The notes beneath the pieces were generated by a model that was not told the DNA's origin, ran no database searches, and saw only the letters and a list, made by a program, of their open reading frames with translations. 26,200 nt of DNA. Source: Asanoa sp040654855. GTDB taxonomy: Bacteria; Actinomycetota; Actinomycetes; Mycobacteriales; Micromonosporaceae. Positions 15,311 to 23,950 of the stretch are shown one piece after another. The position numbers and the translations under genes are program-made. The stretch covers positions 1 to 26,200 of the forward strand of contig NZ_JBFAIU010000076.1 of NCBI RefSeq assembly GCF_040654855.1, written 5' to 3'. Position 1 is the stretch's first letter. Each line of letters opens with the position of its first letter.

Positions 15311-15736
15311 ATGGCACCCCTGACCATCCGCCCCGGCGTGGAGATCCCCGAGGCCGAGCTCCACTGGCGGTTCTCCCGCTCGTCCGGGCCCGGCGGTCAG
15401 GGTGTCAACACCGCCGACTCCCGTGTCGAGCTGAGCTGGGACCTCGACGCGACCAGCGCGCTCGGTCCCGTGCTCAAGGACCGCGCCCGCGAGCGGCTGG
15501 CCAACCGTCTGGTCGGCGGCGTGCTCACCGTCGCCGCCTCGGAGCACCGGGCCCAGCTGCGCAACCGCGAGGCCGCGCTGGCCCGGCTGGCGGCGCTGGT
15601 CGCCCGGGCCATCGAGGCGCCGCCGCCACCACGCCGCGCGACCCGCCCGTCACGGGGCGCCAAGGAGCGCCGGATCGCTGACAAGAAGAGGCGCGGAGAG
15701 GTCAAGCGCCTGCGGCGACCGGAGGAGCGCGGGTAG
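15311..15736 (+). CDS. arfB: Peptidyl-tRNA hydrolase ArfB (codon-independent ribosome rescue)
   Basis: A 141-aa class I release-factor-like protein of the ArfB/YaeJ/ICT1 family. It releases nascent chains from ribosomes stalled on mRNAs lacking a stop codon. The catalytic GGQ is at 28-30 within SRSSGPGGQGVNTADSRVEL, the exact family context. There is no codon-recognition domain. The C-terminal tail is strongly basic (RRATRPSRGAKERRIADKKRRGEVKRLRR), as needed to enter the empty mRNA channel. Length is normal for the family. It appears leaderless. It shares its control region with the MarR-MFS operon; whether that has meaning is unclear. Confidence 0.93.
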   Translation: MAPLTIRPGVEIPEAELHWRFSRSSGPGGQGVNTADSRVELSWDLDATSALGPVLKDRARERLANRLVGGVLTVAASEHRAQLRNREAALARLAALVARAIEAPPPPRRATRPSRGAKERRIADKKRRGEVKRLRRPEERG

Positions 15737-15761
15737 CCCGTACCCGTGGCACGATCGGCTG

Positions 15762-16814
15762 ATGAGCGACAGCGTGCGGGCGGTCGAGGGTGACCGGTGG
15801 GTGGTCGTCGGCCTCGACAACGGCGGCAATGCCAACAACGCGACCGTGCTCGACTCGGCCGGCGACTTCCTGGTCGAGGGCCTGCTGGAGAGCCCGAGCC
15901 GGGTCAAGGAAGGCCCGGTCGTCGCGGTCCGGGCGCTCGCCGAGGCGTTCGACAACGTGCTCACGCAGACCGGCGTGCCCCGGGCGGCCGTGCGCTCCGT
16001 CGGGCTGGACACCCCGGGCCCGGCCAGCGCCACCGGCGTCATCTCGGCCAAGGGCTCCACGAACTTCGTCGACCCGGCCTGGCGGGGGTTCGACGTGCGG
16101 GGCGCGCTCGAGGAGCGGCTCGGGCTGCCGGTCGTCTACAACAACGACGGCAACGCCGCCGCGCTGTACGCGCACCACGTCCACTTCGGACTCATGGGGC
16201 CCACCCGGTCGTCGGTCTCGGCGATCGTCGGCACCGGGCTCGGCGGCGGTGTGATCGAGGCCGGCCGGATCGTCTCCGGCGCGGCCGGCATGGCCGGTGA
16301 GCTGGGGCATGTGCACATCCCGATGCGGGGCCTGCTCGACGTGGGCCAGCCGCTGCCGGACTGCAACTGCGGCTTCGACGGCGACGCCGAGAGCGTGGCC
16401 TCGCTGACCGGCATCGAACGCAACCTGCTGCCGTACTGGCTGGCGAGGTATCCCGACCACCCGCTGGCCAAGGAGGCCTCGCTGGCCACGGCGGCCAAGC
16501 TGGTCCGGGGCCTGGGTGAGGCGGGCGACCCGCTCGCCCGCAGGATCTTCGAGCAGCAGGCCATGGCGATCGGCCGCCTGTTCACCATCGCCGCCAACTT
16601 CACCGACCCGGACGCCTACTTCGTCGGCGGCGGCGTGGTCCAGGCGGGCGCGGCGTTCGGCCAGTGGTTCCTCGAGCAGGTCGAGCGGCACACCAGCCTG
16701 CGCGACGAGCAGAAGCAGGTGGCGACGTTCGCCCTCGTCCCCGACCTCGACATGGCCGGCGCGCGGGGCGCGGCGCTCGCGGCCCGCCAGTCGGTGCCGC
16801 GCGGCACGACCTGA
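15762..16814 (+). CDS. ROK-family sugar kinase-like protein
   Basis: A 350-aa ROK (repressor, ORF, kinase) protein without the helix-turn-helix domain, so probably a cytoplasmic sugar kinase. The phosphate-binding strand is VVVGLDNGGNANNATVLD. The catalytic Asp lies in NNDGNAAALYAH (about 127-138), and the second glycine loop is IVGTGLGGGVI. The zinc region has GELGHVHIP followed by CNCGFDGDAES. The ROK consensus there is CxCGxxGCxE, so the third cysteine is replaced by Asp, a real departure from the canonical Zn site though possibly usual in this subfamily. It follows arfB by 25 bases. No sugar transporter lies nearby to suggest the substrate. Confidence 0.88.
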   Translation: MSDSVRAVEGDRWVVVGLDNGGNANNATVLDSAGDFLVEGLLESPSRVKEGPVVAVRALAEAFDNVLTQTGVPRAAVRSVGLDTPGPASATGVISAKGSTNFVDPAWRGFDVRGALEERLGLPVVYNNDGNAAALYAHHVHFGLMGPTRSSVSAIVGTGLGGGVIEAGRIVSGAAGMAGELGHVHIPMRGLLDVGQPLPDCNCGFDGDAESVASLTGIERNLLPYWLARYPDHPLAKEASLATAAKLVRGLGEAGDPLARRIFEQQAMAIGRLFTIAANFTDPDAYFVGGGVVQAGAAFGQWFLEQVERHTSLRDEQKQVATFALVPDLDMAGARGAALAARQSVPRGTT

Positions 16815-16851
16815 CAGGTATCAACACGGGGGTCGCCGGCGTCCGGGTGGC

Positions 16852-18114
16852 ATGACTGTGTTCACCCTGGCACTGCTCGCCGCCGTGGTCGTGGCAGCCG
16901 TCCTCGTGGGTCGGCGCCGCCGCCGGCCCGCGGCGCCCGCACCGCGCGGCGACGACGGTGTGCCCACGTTCCGGGTCGTCACCCTCGGGCCGCGCGGATC
17001 GGGCAAGACGCTGCTGCTCGCCAGCATGTACCACCAGATGCAGACCTGGGGCGGGCGCGGCTACTTCCTCGCCGCTCCCCGGGAGCAGGTGGCGCTGCTC
17101 AACCAGTGGTTCACGGAGGTCGAGGACCCGGGCCGGGACTGGCCGGCCGGCACGGTGACCGCCGACACCCGCGAGTTCACCTTCGACGTGCGCACCCGCG
17201 GCAGTTCGGGCGCGCTGCACACGGTGCTCAAGCTCAGCTATCTCGACTACGCCGGGACGCTGCTGACCTCGCCGCCCGAGCCGGGCTCCACGCTGTGGAA
17301 GGACCTCGACGACCGGATCGAGCGCGCCGACGCGCTGGTCGCGGTCATCGACGGGCACCGCGTGCGGCAGTGGGTCGACGGGCGGCGCGAGGGCCAGATG
17401 GGCCTCCAGCACGCGCTGACCGCGATGATCAGCCGCATGCTGGTGGTGGAGAAGCCGGTCACCTTCGTCATCACCAAGTGGGACCTGCTCCGCGACGTCG
17501 ACGCCGACGAGGACGGCCGGCTGCGCACCGTACGCAAGCTGCTCATGACCAACCAGGGCTTCCGCGACCTCGTCCAGGAGCACAGCGCGCGCCGCGTGGT
17601 CCGGATCGTCCCGGTCTCCGCCGTCGGCCCGGCGTTCGCCGAGCTGGACGAGTCCGGCGCGATGACCAAGCTGCCGGACGGGCTGCTCGAACCCACCAAT
17701 GTGGACGTGCCGCTGGCCGCCGTCGTACTGGACGTCTTCGAGCAGATCATGCTCCGGCTCGACCAGGCCAAGCTGTCCGCCGAGTTCGCCCGGCTGCGGC
17801 GGGCGACCCGGCGGTCGTCCGGCGAGGCGTTCGCGGAGCTCGGCGCGACCCTGATCCGGTCCGGCAACCGGGTGATCGGCGCGCTGAACCCGCTCTACTC
17901 CTCGCTGGTCGGGCTGGCCGCCGCCGACGTGATCCGCCGTCAGGAACAGGCGGCGGCCGGCCACGACGCCCAGGTCGCCCGGCTGCTCGACGAGGCCGAG
18001 GCGCACATCGAGGAGTTCCAGCTCGCCCAGCGCAAGGTGATCCGCGAGTTCCGCAGCCGGGTCGACGTGCTGGAGGGCCGGCTGTCCAGCTCCCGCCTCG
18101 GCGGGACGCCGTGA
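16852..18114 (+). CDS. Membrane-anchored P-loop GTPase (TRAFAC-like)
   Basis: A 420-aa protein. A single N-terminal membrane segment (about 3-20) followed by RRRRR anchors it with the bulk in the cytoplasm. Walker A/G1 is GPRGSGKT (46-53). G3 is DYAG (132-135) and G4 is TKWD (208-211), so it reads as a GTPase of the TRAFAC type rather than an AAA ATPase. The C-terminal third is helical, with a likely coiled coil at about 365-410 (QVARLLDEAEAHIEEFQLAQRKVIREFRSRVDVLEGRL). Its stop overlaps the GTG of the next gene, indicating a functional pair. Similar GTPases occur in actinobacterial conflict or signalling gene pairs; the role here is unknown. Confidence 0.82.
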   Translation: MTVFTLALLAAVVVAAVLVGRRRRRPAAPAPRGDDGVPTFRVVTLGPRGSGKTLLLASMYHQMQTWGGRGYFLAAPREQVALLNQWFTEVEDPGRDWPAGTVTADTREFTFDVRTRGSSGALHTVLKLSYLDYAGTLLTSPPEPGSTLWKDLDDRIERADALVAVIDGHRVRQWVDGRREGQMGLQHALTAMISRMLVVEKPVTFVITKWDLLRDVDADEDGRLRTVRKLLMTNQGFRDLVQEHSARRVVRIVPVSAVGPAFAELDESGAMTKLPDGLLEPTNVDVPLAAVVLDVFEQIMLRLDQAKLSAEFARLRRATRRSSGEAFAELGATLIRSGNRVIGALNPLYSSLVGLAAADVIRRQEQAAAGHDAQVARLLDEAEAHIEEFQLAQRKVIREFRSRVDVLEGRLSSSRLGGTP

Positions 18115-18728
18115 CCGGGCGCGTGTGGCCCGTCGCGGTCGCGGCAGGCCGGCGCCGCGACTACAGCACGGTGCTCGCCCCGGAGATCATCTCCACGGAG
18201 TACGGCGTGCTGGTCGAGTCGCTCAGCCCCGGCCCGACCGGCGGCCCGGCGCGGGTGCGGGCGCTGACCACGGCCAGCGGGGCCCGGCTCACGGTCGCCT
18301 ACCGCACCCACCCGCTGACCACGGCGGACGGGCGCCCGCTGCGGGACGAACAGGGCCGACCCCTGCTGATGATGTACGGCCTGGCCCGCACCGGCACCAC
18401 CACCTCGCCACCGCCCGAGGCCGACCTGGACCGCGCGCTCGGCCCGGCGCTCGCCGCGTACCGCGAGTTCCTGGCCGGTGAGGAGGCGTTCCGCGCGCTG
18501 CCGTCGCGGGCCGTGCCGGTCGACTGGCCGGGCGGCGCCGCGGCGACGCGACCGCCGGACCGCAGGCTGTTCCGCGCCGGGCTCGCCGCACTGGCGGTCG
18601 TCGCCGTCGTCGCACTGCTCGGCTGGTTCCTCCTCCGCCCCGGCGACGGACCGGGCGGCTGCCGGACCGAAGGGATCCCGACCTGTGCACCGACCACACT
18701 GGACCCGCCCCGGTCGCCGATGGGATGA
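18111..18728 (+). CDS. Hypothetical C-terminally anchored membrane protein, GTPase partner
   Basis: A 205-aa protein starting at GTG 18111, overlapping the GTPase stop by 4 bases (GTGA), so it is coupled. It has a soluble N-terminal domain of about 145 residues (VWPVAVAAGRRRDYSTVLAPEIISTEYGVLVES), with a segment rich in TADGRPLRDEQGRPLLMMYGLARTG. One membrane helix follows (about 162-183, AGLAALAVVAVVALLGWFLL), then a short outside tail with two cysteines (GGCRTEGIPTCAP). I do not recognise the domain. Coupling and membrane location suggest it forms a complex with the GTPase. Confidence 0.75.
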   Translation: MTGRVWPVAVAAGRRRDYSTVLAPEIISTEYGVLVESLSPGPTGGPARVRALTTASGARLTVAYRTHPLTTADGRPLRDEQGRPLLMMYGLARTGTTTSPPPEADLDRALGPALAAYREFLAGEEAFRALPSRAVPVDWPGGAAATRPPDRRLFRAGLAALAVVAVVALLGWFLLRPGDGPGGCRTEGIPTCAPTTLDPPRSPMG

Positions 18729-18735
18729 TCACGCG

Positions 18736-19455
<720 letters not shown>

Positions 19456-19467
<12 letters not shown>

Positions 19468-20658
19468 GCCGGGCGCCCAGGGGTTGTAGTCGACCTCCAG
19501 CGGCTCCTGTTCCGGCCGCTCCGGCTCGGGCACGTGCTGGAGGTTGACCCGGATCCGGTACCAGATCGAGCTGCGCCCGCGCATCCCGTCGACCAGCACG
19601 TCGGCGGGCTGCAGGTAGCCGACGATCGCGGCGTGCCGCTGCTTCCAGCGGTCGAGCGCCGCGAGCGACTCGTCCTTGGTCTTCGACCGGGCGATCTCGA
19701 TGAGCGGCCTCGTCTGCTGCCGGCGCCCCTCGCCCTTGGGCGGCTTCTCGGCCGGGCCGAGCCGGCGGGCCAGGTCGAGCAGCGGCTCCAGCGAGCCGCG
19801 GGCCGACTCGATGCCGGTCCAGGCGTCGCCGCGCTCCGCCCAGCGGTCGAGCACGGTGGTCAGCGTGAAGTCGGCGGGCCGGCAGTCGGGCACCTCGTCC
19901 CAGGTGAGGGGAGTGGAGACCCGGGCATCGGGCAGCGGGCGCACGGAATAGGCCGAGGCGACCGTGCGGTCCTTGGCGTTCTGATTGAAGTCGACGAAGA
20001 CGCCCTCCCGCTCCTCCTTCCACCAGCGCGCGGTGGCGAGGTCCGGCACCCGGATCTCCACCTCGCGGGCCACGGTCTCGGCGGCCAGCCGGACCTCGCG
20101 GTAGCTCCAGTTCGGATCGATCCGGGCGTAGATGTGGAAGCCGCGCGACCCGGAGGTCTTCGGCCAGGCGGTCAGCCCGTGCTCCTCGAGCACCTCGCGG
20201 GCGACCAGGGCCACGTCGACGATCTGGCCCCACTCGACGCCGGGCATCGGGTCGAGGTCGACGCGCAGCTCGTCGGGATGGTCGAGGTCCTCCGCGCGTA
20301 CCGGATGCGGGTTGAGGTCGATGCACCCGAGGTTGACCACCCAGGCGAGCCCGGCGGCGTCGCGGACCACGGTCTCCGCGGCCGAGGTGCCGGAGCGGTA
20401 GTGCAGCTCGGCGACCTCGATCCAGTCGGGTCGCTTGGCCGGTGCCCGCTTCTGCCAGATCGCCTCCTCGCCCAGCCCCTTGACGAAGCGCTTGAGCACC
20501 ATCGGCCGCCCGCCGACGCCGCGCAGCGCGCCGTCGGCCACGGTCAGGTAGTAGCGGACCAGGTCGAGCTTGGTGTGGCCGGCCTCGGGGAACACCACCC
20601 GGTCAGGGTTGGTGATCGTCACCTCGCGCCCGGCGACCGCCAGCACTTCAGACGCCAC
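19456..20658 (-). CDS. Stand-alone LigD-type primase-polymerase domain (NHEJ)
   Basis: A 400-aa protein of the archaeo-eukaryotic primase superfamily, equivalent to the polymerase domain of LigD, which extends and primes ends in Ku-dependent end joining. Catalytic acidic residues are D134 and D136 (RVDLDP) and D223 (VFVDFNQN). The nucleotide-binding SGSRGFH is at 169-175. The length exceeds the about 300-residue core because of a C-terminal extension (about 300-400) rich in charged residues. Neither ligase nor Ku is seen in the window. GTG 20658 has TAGGGT 6 bases upstream (leaderless), within 13 bases of the preceding gene's stop. Confidence 0.9.
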
Positions 20659-20664
20659 AAGCCC

Positions 20665-20670
20665 ACCCTA
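20665..20670 (-). promoter_or_regulatory. Leaderless-type -10 of the polymerase gene
   Basis: TAGGGT on the minus strand, 6 bases before GTG 20658, in the 13-base gap after the reductase stop. It would let the polymerase gene be transcribed separately from the upstream reductase. Confidence 0.45.
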
Positions 20671-20671
20671 G

Positions 20672-21661
20672 TCAGAGCACGTCTTCGTCGACGGCGATCA
20701 GGACCTTGCCGACCGTGCCCGCCTGCACCGCGTCGTGGGCCCCGGCCGCCTCGGCCAGTGGGAAGACCGTGGTCGGCGGGGGAGTGAGCAGGCCGCCGGC
20801 GAGTGCGGCGGTGATGTCGGCGGCGGCCTGCGGGAACGCCTCCTCCGGCATCGTGTAGAGCAGCACGAAGCGCAGCAGCAGGTTGCGGTTCATCAGCTCG
20901 CGCACCGTCAGCTCGGCCGGCTGCGGCTCGGCGGCGTAGCAGGCGATCGTCGAGTGCGGCGCGGCGACCGCGAGGTCCAGGACCAGGTTGCTGGCCAGCG
21001 CCACCTCGATGATCCGGTCGACGCCCTCGGGCGCGACGGCGCGGATCTCGTCGCCCGCACCGGGCGCCCGGTAGTTCACCACGTGCACGGCGCCGGCCTC
21101 GCGGGCCAGCTCGGCCTTGGCCTCGCTGGACACCGTGCTGATCACGGTCGCGCCCGCGGCCAGCGCCTGCTGGATCGCGTAGCGGCCGACCGCGCCGGCG
21201 CCGCCCGCCACCAGCACCGTGCGGCCCTCGAGCGGGCCGTCGGCGAACAGGCAGCGGTGCGCGGTCACGGCGGGCACCCCGAGGGTGGCGCCGAGCTGCA
21301 TGGACGCGTTGTCGGGCAGCGGGACGGCCTGGTCCGACGGGATCACCGTGTACTGCGCCGCCGAGCCCCAGGGCCGGCGGTAGGCGGCCATGTAGAGCCA
21401 CACCCGCTCGCCGATGCGGGCCGGGTCGACACCCGGGCCGACCTCGTCGATCACGCCCGCGCCGTCCTGGTTGGGCACCTGGAAGTGGTGCGTGCGGGGT
21501 TGCGGCACCATGCCGGAGCGCGCTTTCCAGTCGGTGGGGTTCACGCCGGAGTACGCGACGCGCACCCGCACCTCGCCCGGCCCGGGGCTCGGCGTCTCGA
21601 TCTCCTCCGTCCGCAGCACGTCGGCGGCGGGACCTGGCTCGTAGTAGACGGCAGCGCGCAT
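20672..21661 (-). CDS. Zinc-independent MDR NADPH:quinone reductase
   Basis: A 329-aa medium-chain dehydrogenase/reductase of the quinone-oxidoreductase (zeta-crystallin) branch. The N-terminus is MRAAVYYEPGPAADVL, with VRVAYSGVNPTDWKARSG replacing the zinc-binding Cys of alcohol dehydrogenases. Near residue 93 comes PNQDGAGVIDEVGPGV, and the cofactor loop is VLVAGGAGAVGRYAIQQALAAGATVISTVSS. The NADPH-specific reduction of quinones or enones is expected; the substrate is unknown. ATG 21661 has TAAGCT 7 bases upstream and no Shine-Dalgarno. It is divergent from the chitinase. A longer in-frame extension to 21946 would cross the chitinase promoter and is rejected. Confidence 0.9.
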   Translation of the reverse strand: MRAAVYYEPGPAADVLRTEEIETPSPGPGEVRVRVAYSGVNPTDWKARSGMVPQPRTHHFQVPNQDGAGVIDEVGPGVDPARIGERVWLYMAAYRRPWGSAAQYTVIPSDQAVPLPDNASMQLGATLGVPAVTAHRCLFADGPLEGRTVLVAGGAGAVGRYAIQQALAAGATVISTVSSEAKAELAREAGAVHVVNYRAPGAGDEIRAVAPEGVDRIIEVALASNLVLDLAVAAPHSTIACYAAEPQPAELTVRELMNRNLLLRFVLLYTMPEEAFPQAAADITAALAGGLLTPPPTTVFPLAEAAGAHDAVQAGTVGKVLIAVDEDVL

Positions 21662-21668
21662 GGTCGAC

Positions 21669-21674
21669 AGCTTA
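21669..21674 (-). promoter_or_regulatory. Leaderless-type -10 of the quinone reductase gene
   Basis: TAAGCT on the minus strand, 7 bases before ATG 21661. The same hexamer sequence serves as the -10 on the plus strand of the divergent chitinase promoter. Confidence 0.4.
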
Positions 21675-21695
21675 GTCAGCACCCCAATACATCCA

Positions 21696-21724
21696 TTGAC
21701 TTGAATAGTAAAGTTTCCTAAGCT
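21696..21724 (+). promoter_or_regulatory. Chitinase promoter with palindromic operator
   Basis: TTGACT (21696-21701), a 17-base spacer and TAAGCT (21719-21724). The spacer and -10 are covered by a 15-bp palindrome (21706-21720): TAGTAAA, G, TTTCCTA, with one mismatch. This AT-rich island stands out in GC-rich DNA. It would give an mRNA leader of roughly 100 bases. The motif does not match the DasR consensus; it is a candidate site for another sugar-responsive repressor. Confidence 0.6.
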
Positions 21725-21827
21725 TTTGCCACCTCGAGGCCCATCGGCGGGACCACCCACCCCCGCCGCAGACGCGCGTACCTCCGCCCGACTCCACGAA
21801 CGAACGCGCCCTCGAAAGGCCCCCACC

Positions 21828-23201
21828 ATGACCAGAAGACTCGCCGCGGCCGTGCTCGCCACCGCGACCGCGGTCGCCGCCGGCACGCTCGCCGTGCTGG
21901 CCGCGCCGTCGCCCGCCCAGGCCGCGGTGCTGCCCAACGGCTTCAAGAGCGTCGGCTACATGCCCTCCTGGGCCGGCAGCGCCGGCAACATCCAGTACTC
22001 CAAGCTGACCCACATCAACTACGCGTTCGTGCTGCCCACGGCCGGCGGCGGACTGACCGCCGTCGAGAACCCGAGCAAGCTGCAGCAGATCGTCAGCTCG
22101 GGCCATGCCGCCAGCACCAAGGTGCTCATCGCGATCGGCGGCTGGAACGACGGCAACGACTCCGCCTTCGAGCAGATGGCCGGGAACGCCGGCGCCCGCA
22201 CCACGTTCGTCACCAACGTCGTCAACCTGGTCAACCAGTACAACCTGGACGGCGTCGACATCGACTGGGAGTACCCGGACGCGGGCACGAGCGGCAACAA
22301 CTTCACGGCGCTGATGTCGCAGCTCAGCTCGGCCATGCACAGCCGCGGCAAGCTGCTCACGGCGGCGGTGGTCTCCGGCGGCGGCACCGCGCAGGGCGTG
22401 CAGCCGGCCGTCTTCGGCTACGTCGACTTCCTCAACATCATGACGTACGACGGCGGCTCGCCCCACGCCAACTACAACTGGACGATCGACAACATCAACG
22501 CGTGGAAGTCGCGTGGGCTGCCGGCGAGCAAGGCGGTCGTCGGTGTGCCGTTCTACAGCCGGCCCGGCGGCATTCCGTACAACCAGATCATCGCGCAGAA
22601 CCCGGCGTACGCGAACCAGGACTGCGCCACGATCAGCGGCGTCCAGCAGTGTTACAACGGCCTGCCGACCGTGCGCGCCAAGACGCAGTGGGCGATGGCC
22701 AACGCCGGCGGGATCATGAACTGGGAGCTGTCCCAGGACCCCAACAACGCCAACTCGCTGGTCAGCGCCATCTACACGGTGGCGACCGGCGGTGGCGGCC
22801 CCACCAACCCGCCGACCGGGCGCACCGGCCGGATCACCGGCCTGGCCGGCAAGTGCGTCGACGTCGCGGCGGCCAGCACCGCCAACGGCGCCGCGGTGCA
22901 GCTCTACACCTGCAACGGCACCAACGCGCAGACGTGGACGGTGGGCACGGACGGCACGGTCCGGGCGCTCGGCAAGTGCATGGACGTGGCCAGCGGCTCG
23001 ACCGCCAACGGCGCCAACGTGCAGCTGTGGGACTGCAACGGCTCCGGCGCGCAGGTCTGGCAGGGCCAGTCCAATCAGACGCTGCGTAACCCGCAGTCCA
23101 ACAAGTGCCTCGACGTCCGCGACAACAACAGCGCCGACGGCACGCGCCTGCAGATCTGGGACTGCTTCGCCGGCGCCAACCAGCGCTGGGTCCTGCCCTA
23201 G
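21828..23201 (+). CDS. Secreted GH18 chitinase with C-terminal ricin-type (CBM13) lectin domain
   Basis: A 457-aa secreted endochitinase-like enzyme hydrolysing beta-1,4-N-acetylglucosamine chains. The signal peptide is MTRRL plus a hydrophobic core, with cleavage likely after AQA (residue 32). The GH18 catalytic domain is at about 36-320, with the DxxDxDxE motif intact (D141, D144, D146, E148 in DGVDIDWEYPD). It also has the substrate-holding MTYDGG (205-210) and the final-strand W299 (MNWELSQD). A Gly/Pro/Thr linker (about 320-334) leads to a ricin-type beta-trefoil (about 335-457) with repeated CVDVAAASTANGAAVQLYTC and QxW-type units. AAAGG about 9 bases before ATG 21828 is the ribosome binding site. 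Expression is probably controlled at the palindrome at 21706. Confidence 0.95.
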   Translation: MTRRLAAAVLATATAVAAGTLAVLAAPSPAQAAVLPNGFKSVGYMPSWAGSAGNIQYSKLTHINYAFVLPTAGGGLTAVENPSKLQQIVSSGHAASTKVLIAIGGWNDGNDSAFEQMAGNAGARTTFVTNVVNLVNQYNLDGVDIDWEYPDAGTSGNNFTALMSQLSSAMHSRGKLLTAAVVSGGGTAQGVQPAVFGYVDFLNIMTYDGGSPHANYNWTIDNINAWKSRGLPASKAVVGVPFYSRPGGIPYNQIIAQNPAYANQDCATISGVQQCYNGLPTVRAKTQWAMANAGGIMNWELSQDPNNANSLVSAIYTVATGGGGPTNPPTGRTGRITGLAGKCVDVAAASTANGAAVQLYTCNGTNAQTWTVGTDGTVRALGKCMDVASGSTANGANVQLWDCNGSGAQVWQGQSNQTLRNPQSNKCLDVRDNNSADGTRLQIWDCFAGANQRWVLP

Positions 23202-23210
23202 AAATCCCAG

Positions 23211-23250
23211 CATCGGGTACGGCGGGAGCACCCTCCCGCCGTACCCGATG
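23211..23250. terminator. Strong bidirectional terminator hairpin
   Basis: A perfect 18-bp stem, 23211-23228 paired with 23233-23250, with a CACC loop. It lies 9 bases after the chitinase stop and 6 bases before the end of the convergent oxidoreductase gene. It serves both genes. Confidence 0.85.
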
Positions 23251-23256
23251 GGCGCT

Positions 23257-23877
23257 CTACCGGGTCGCCTCGGCGATGGCCGCGCGTGCGGCCGGCGCGT
23301 CGAGGTTCGCGTTGTAGACCGGCGTGCCGGGTTCCTGCCGCCAGCTGTCGTCGAGGGTGCCGCCGTCGACCGCGTCGAACCCGAGCGCCTCGACCAGCTC
23401 GGAGACGACCCGCGTGGCCTCCGCGTCGTCGCCCGCGACCGGCACCGCGATGCGCCCCGGCGTCCCCGCCGGCACCCCGGCCTCGCCGAGCGGACGGAAG
23501 TTGATCGTGTTGAACGCCTTGACGACGCGGGCGCCGGTCAGGTGGTCCGCGGTCCAGCGGGACGACGGAGTGCCCCGGTCGATCTCGGCGATCCGCCCGT
23601 CGCGCTGCGGGTAGTAGTTGTCGGTGTCCACGACGATCTTTCCGGCGAACGCGTCCCGGGGCAGCTCGGGGACCGCCCTGGTCGGGATCGAGATGATCAC
23701 CAGGTCGTGGTCGGTGGCCTGGGCGATCGTGCCGGCCGTGACGCCGGGCTCACGCTCGAGCTGTTCCAGGGACTCCGGGCCGCGCGAGTTGGCCACGAGC
23801 ACGCTGTGGCCGAGGGCGCCGAGCCGGCGGGCGAGCGTACCGCCGATGTGGCCGGCGCCGATGATTCCGATCTCCAT
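23257..23877 (-). CDS. F420-dependent NADP oxidoreductase-like NAD(P)-binding protein
   Basis: A 206-aa Rossmann protein of the F420_oxidored/NADPH-dependent F420 reductase group. The opening MEIGIIGAGHIGGTLARRL carries the GxGxxG loop (G7, G9, G12), followed by VLVANSRGPESL, where SR typically contacts the NADP 2'-phosphate. VVDTDNYYPQRDG and VKAFNTINFRPLGEAG are family-typical. These proteins move hydride between NADP and F420 or act on other small redox substrates; short single-domain forms are of uncertain substrate. It converges on the chitinase and is divergent from the P19-like gene. Confidence 0.87.
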   Translation of the reverse strand: MEIGIIGAGHIGGTLARRLGALGHSVLVANSRGPESLEQLEREPGVTAGTIAQATDHDLVIISIPTRAVPELPRDAFAGKIVVDTDNYYPQRDGRIAEIDRGTPSSRWTADHLTGARVVKAFNTINFRPLGEAGVPAGTPGRIAVPVAGDDAEATRVVSELVEALGFDAVDGGTLDDSWRQEPGTPVYNANLDAPAARAAIAEATR

Positions 23878-23950
23878 ACTTCCGGGAACATACCCGGCGT
23901 CCGTGATCTGCCAGCGGTTTTCCGGGCCATCGGGTGGGTACCCGCGCGGT

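Noticed and set aside
21672..23231. 519-codon minus-strand frame opposite the chitinase
   Set aside because: Shadow frame of an unmistakable GH18 gene; no recognisable motif.
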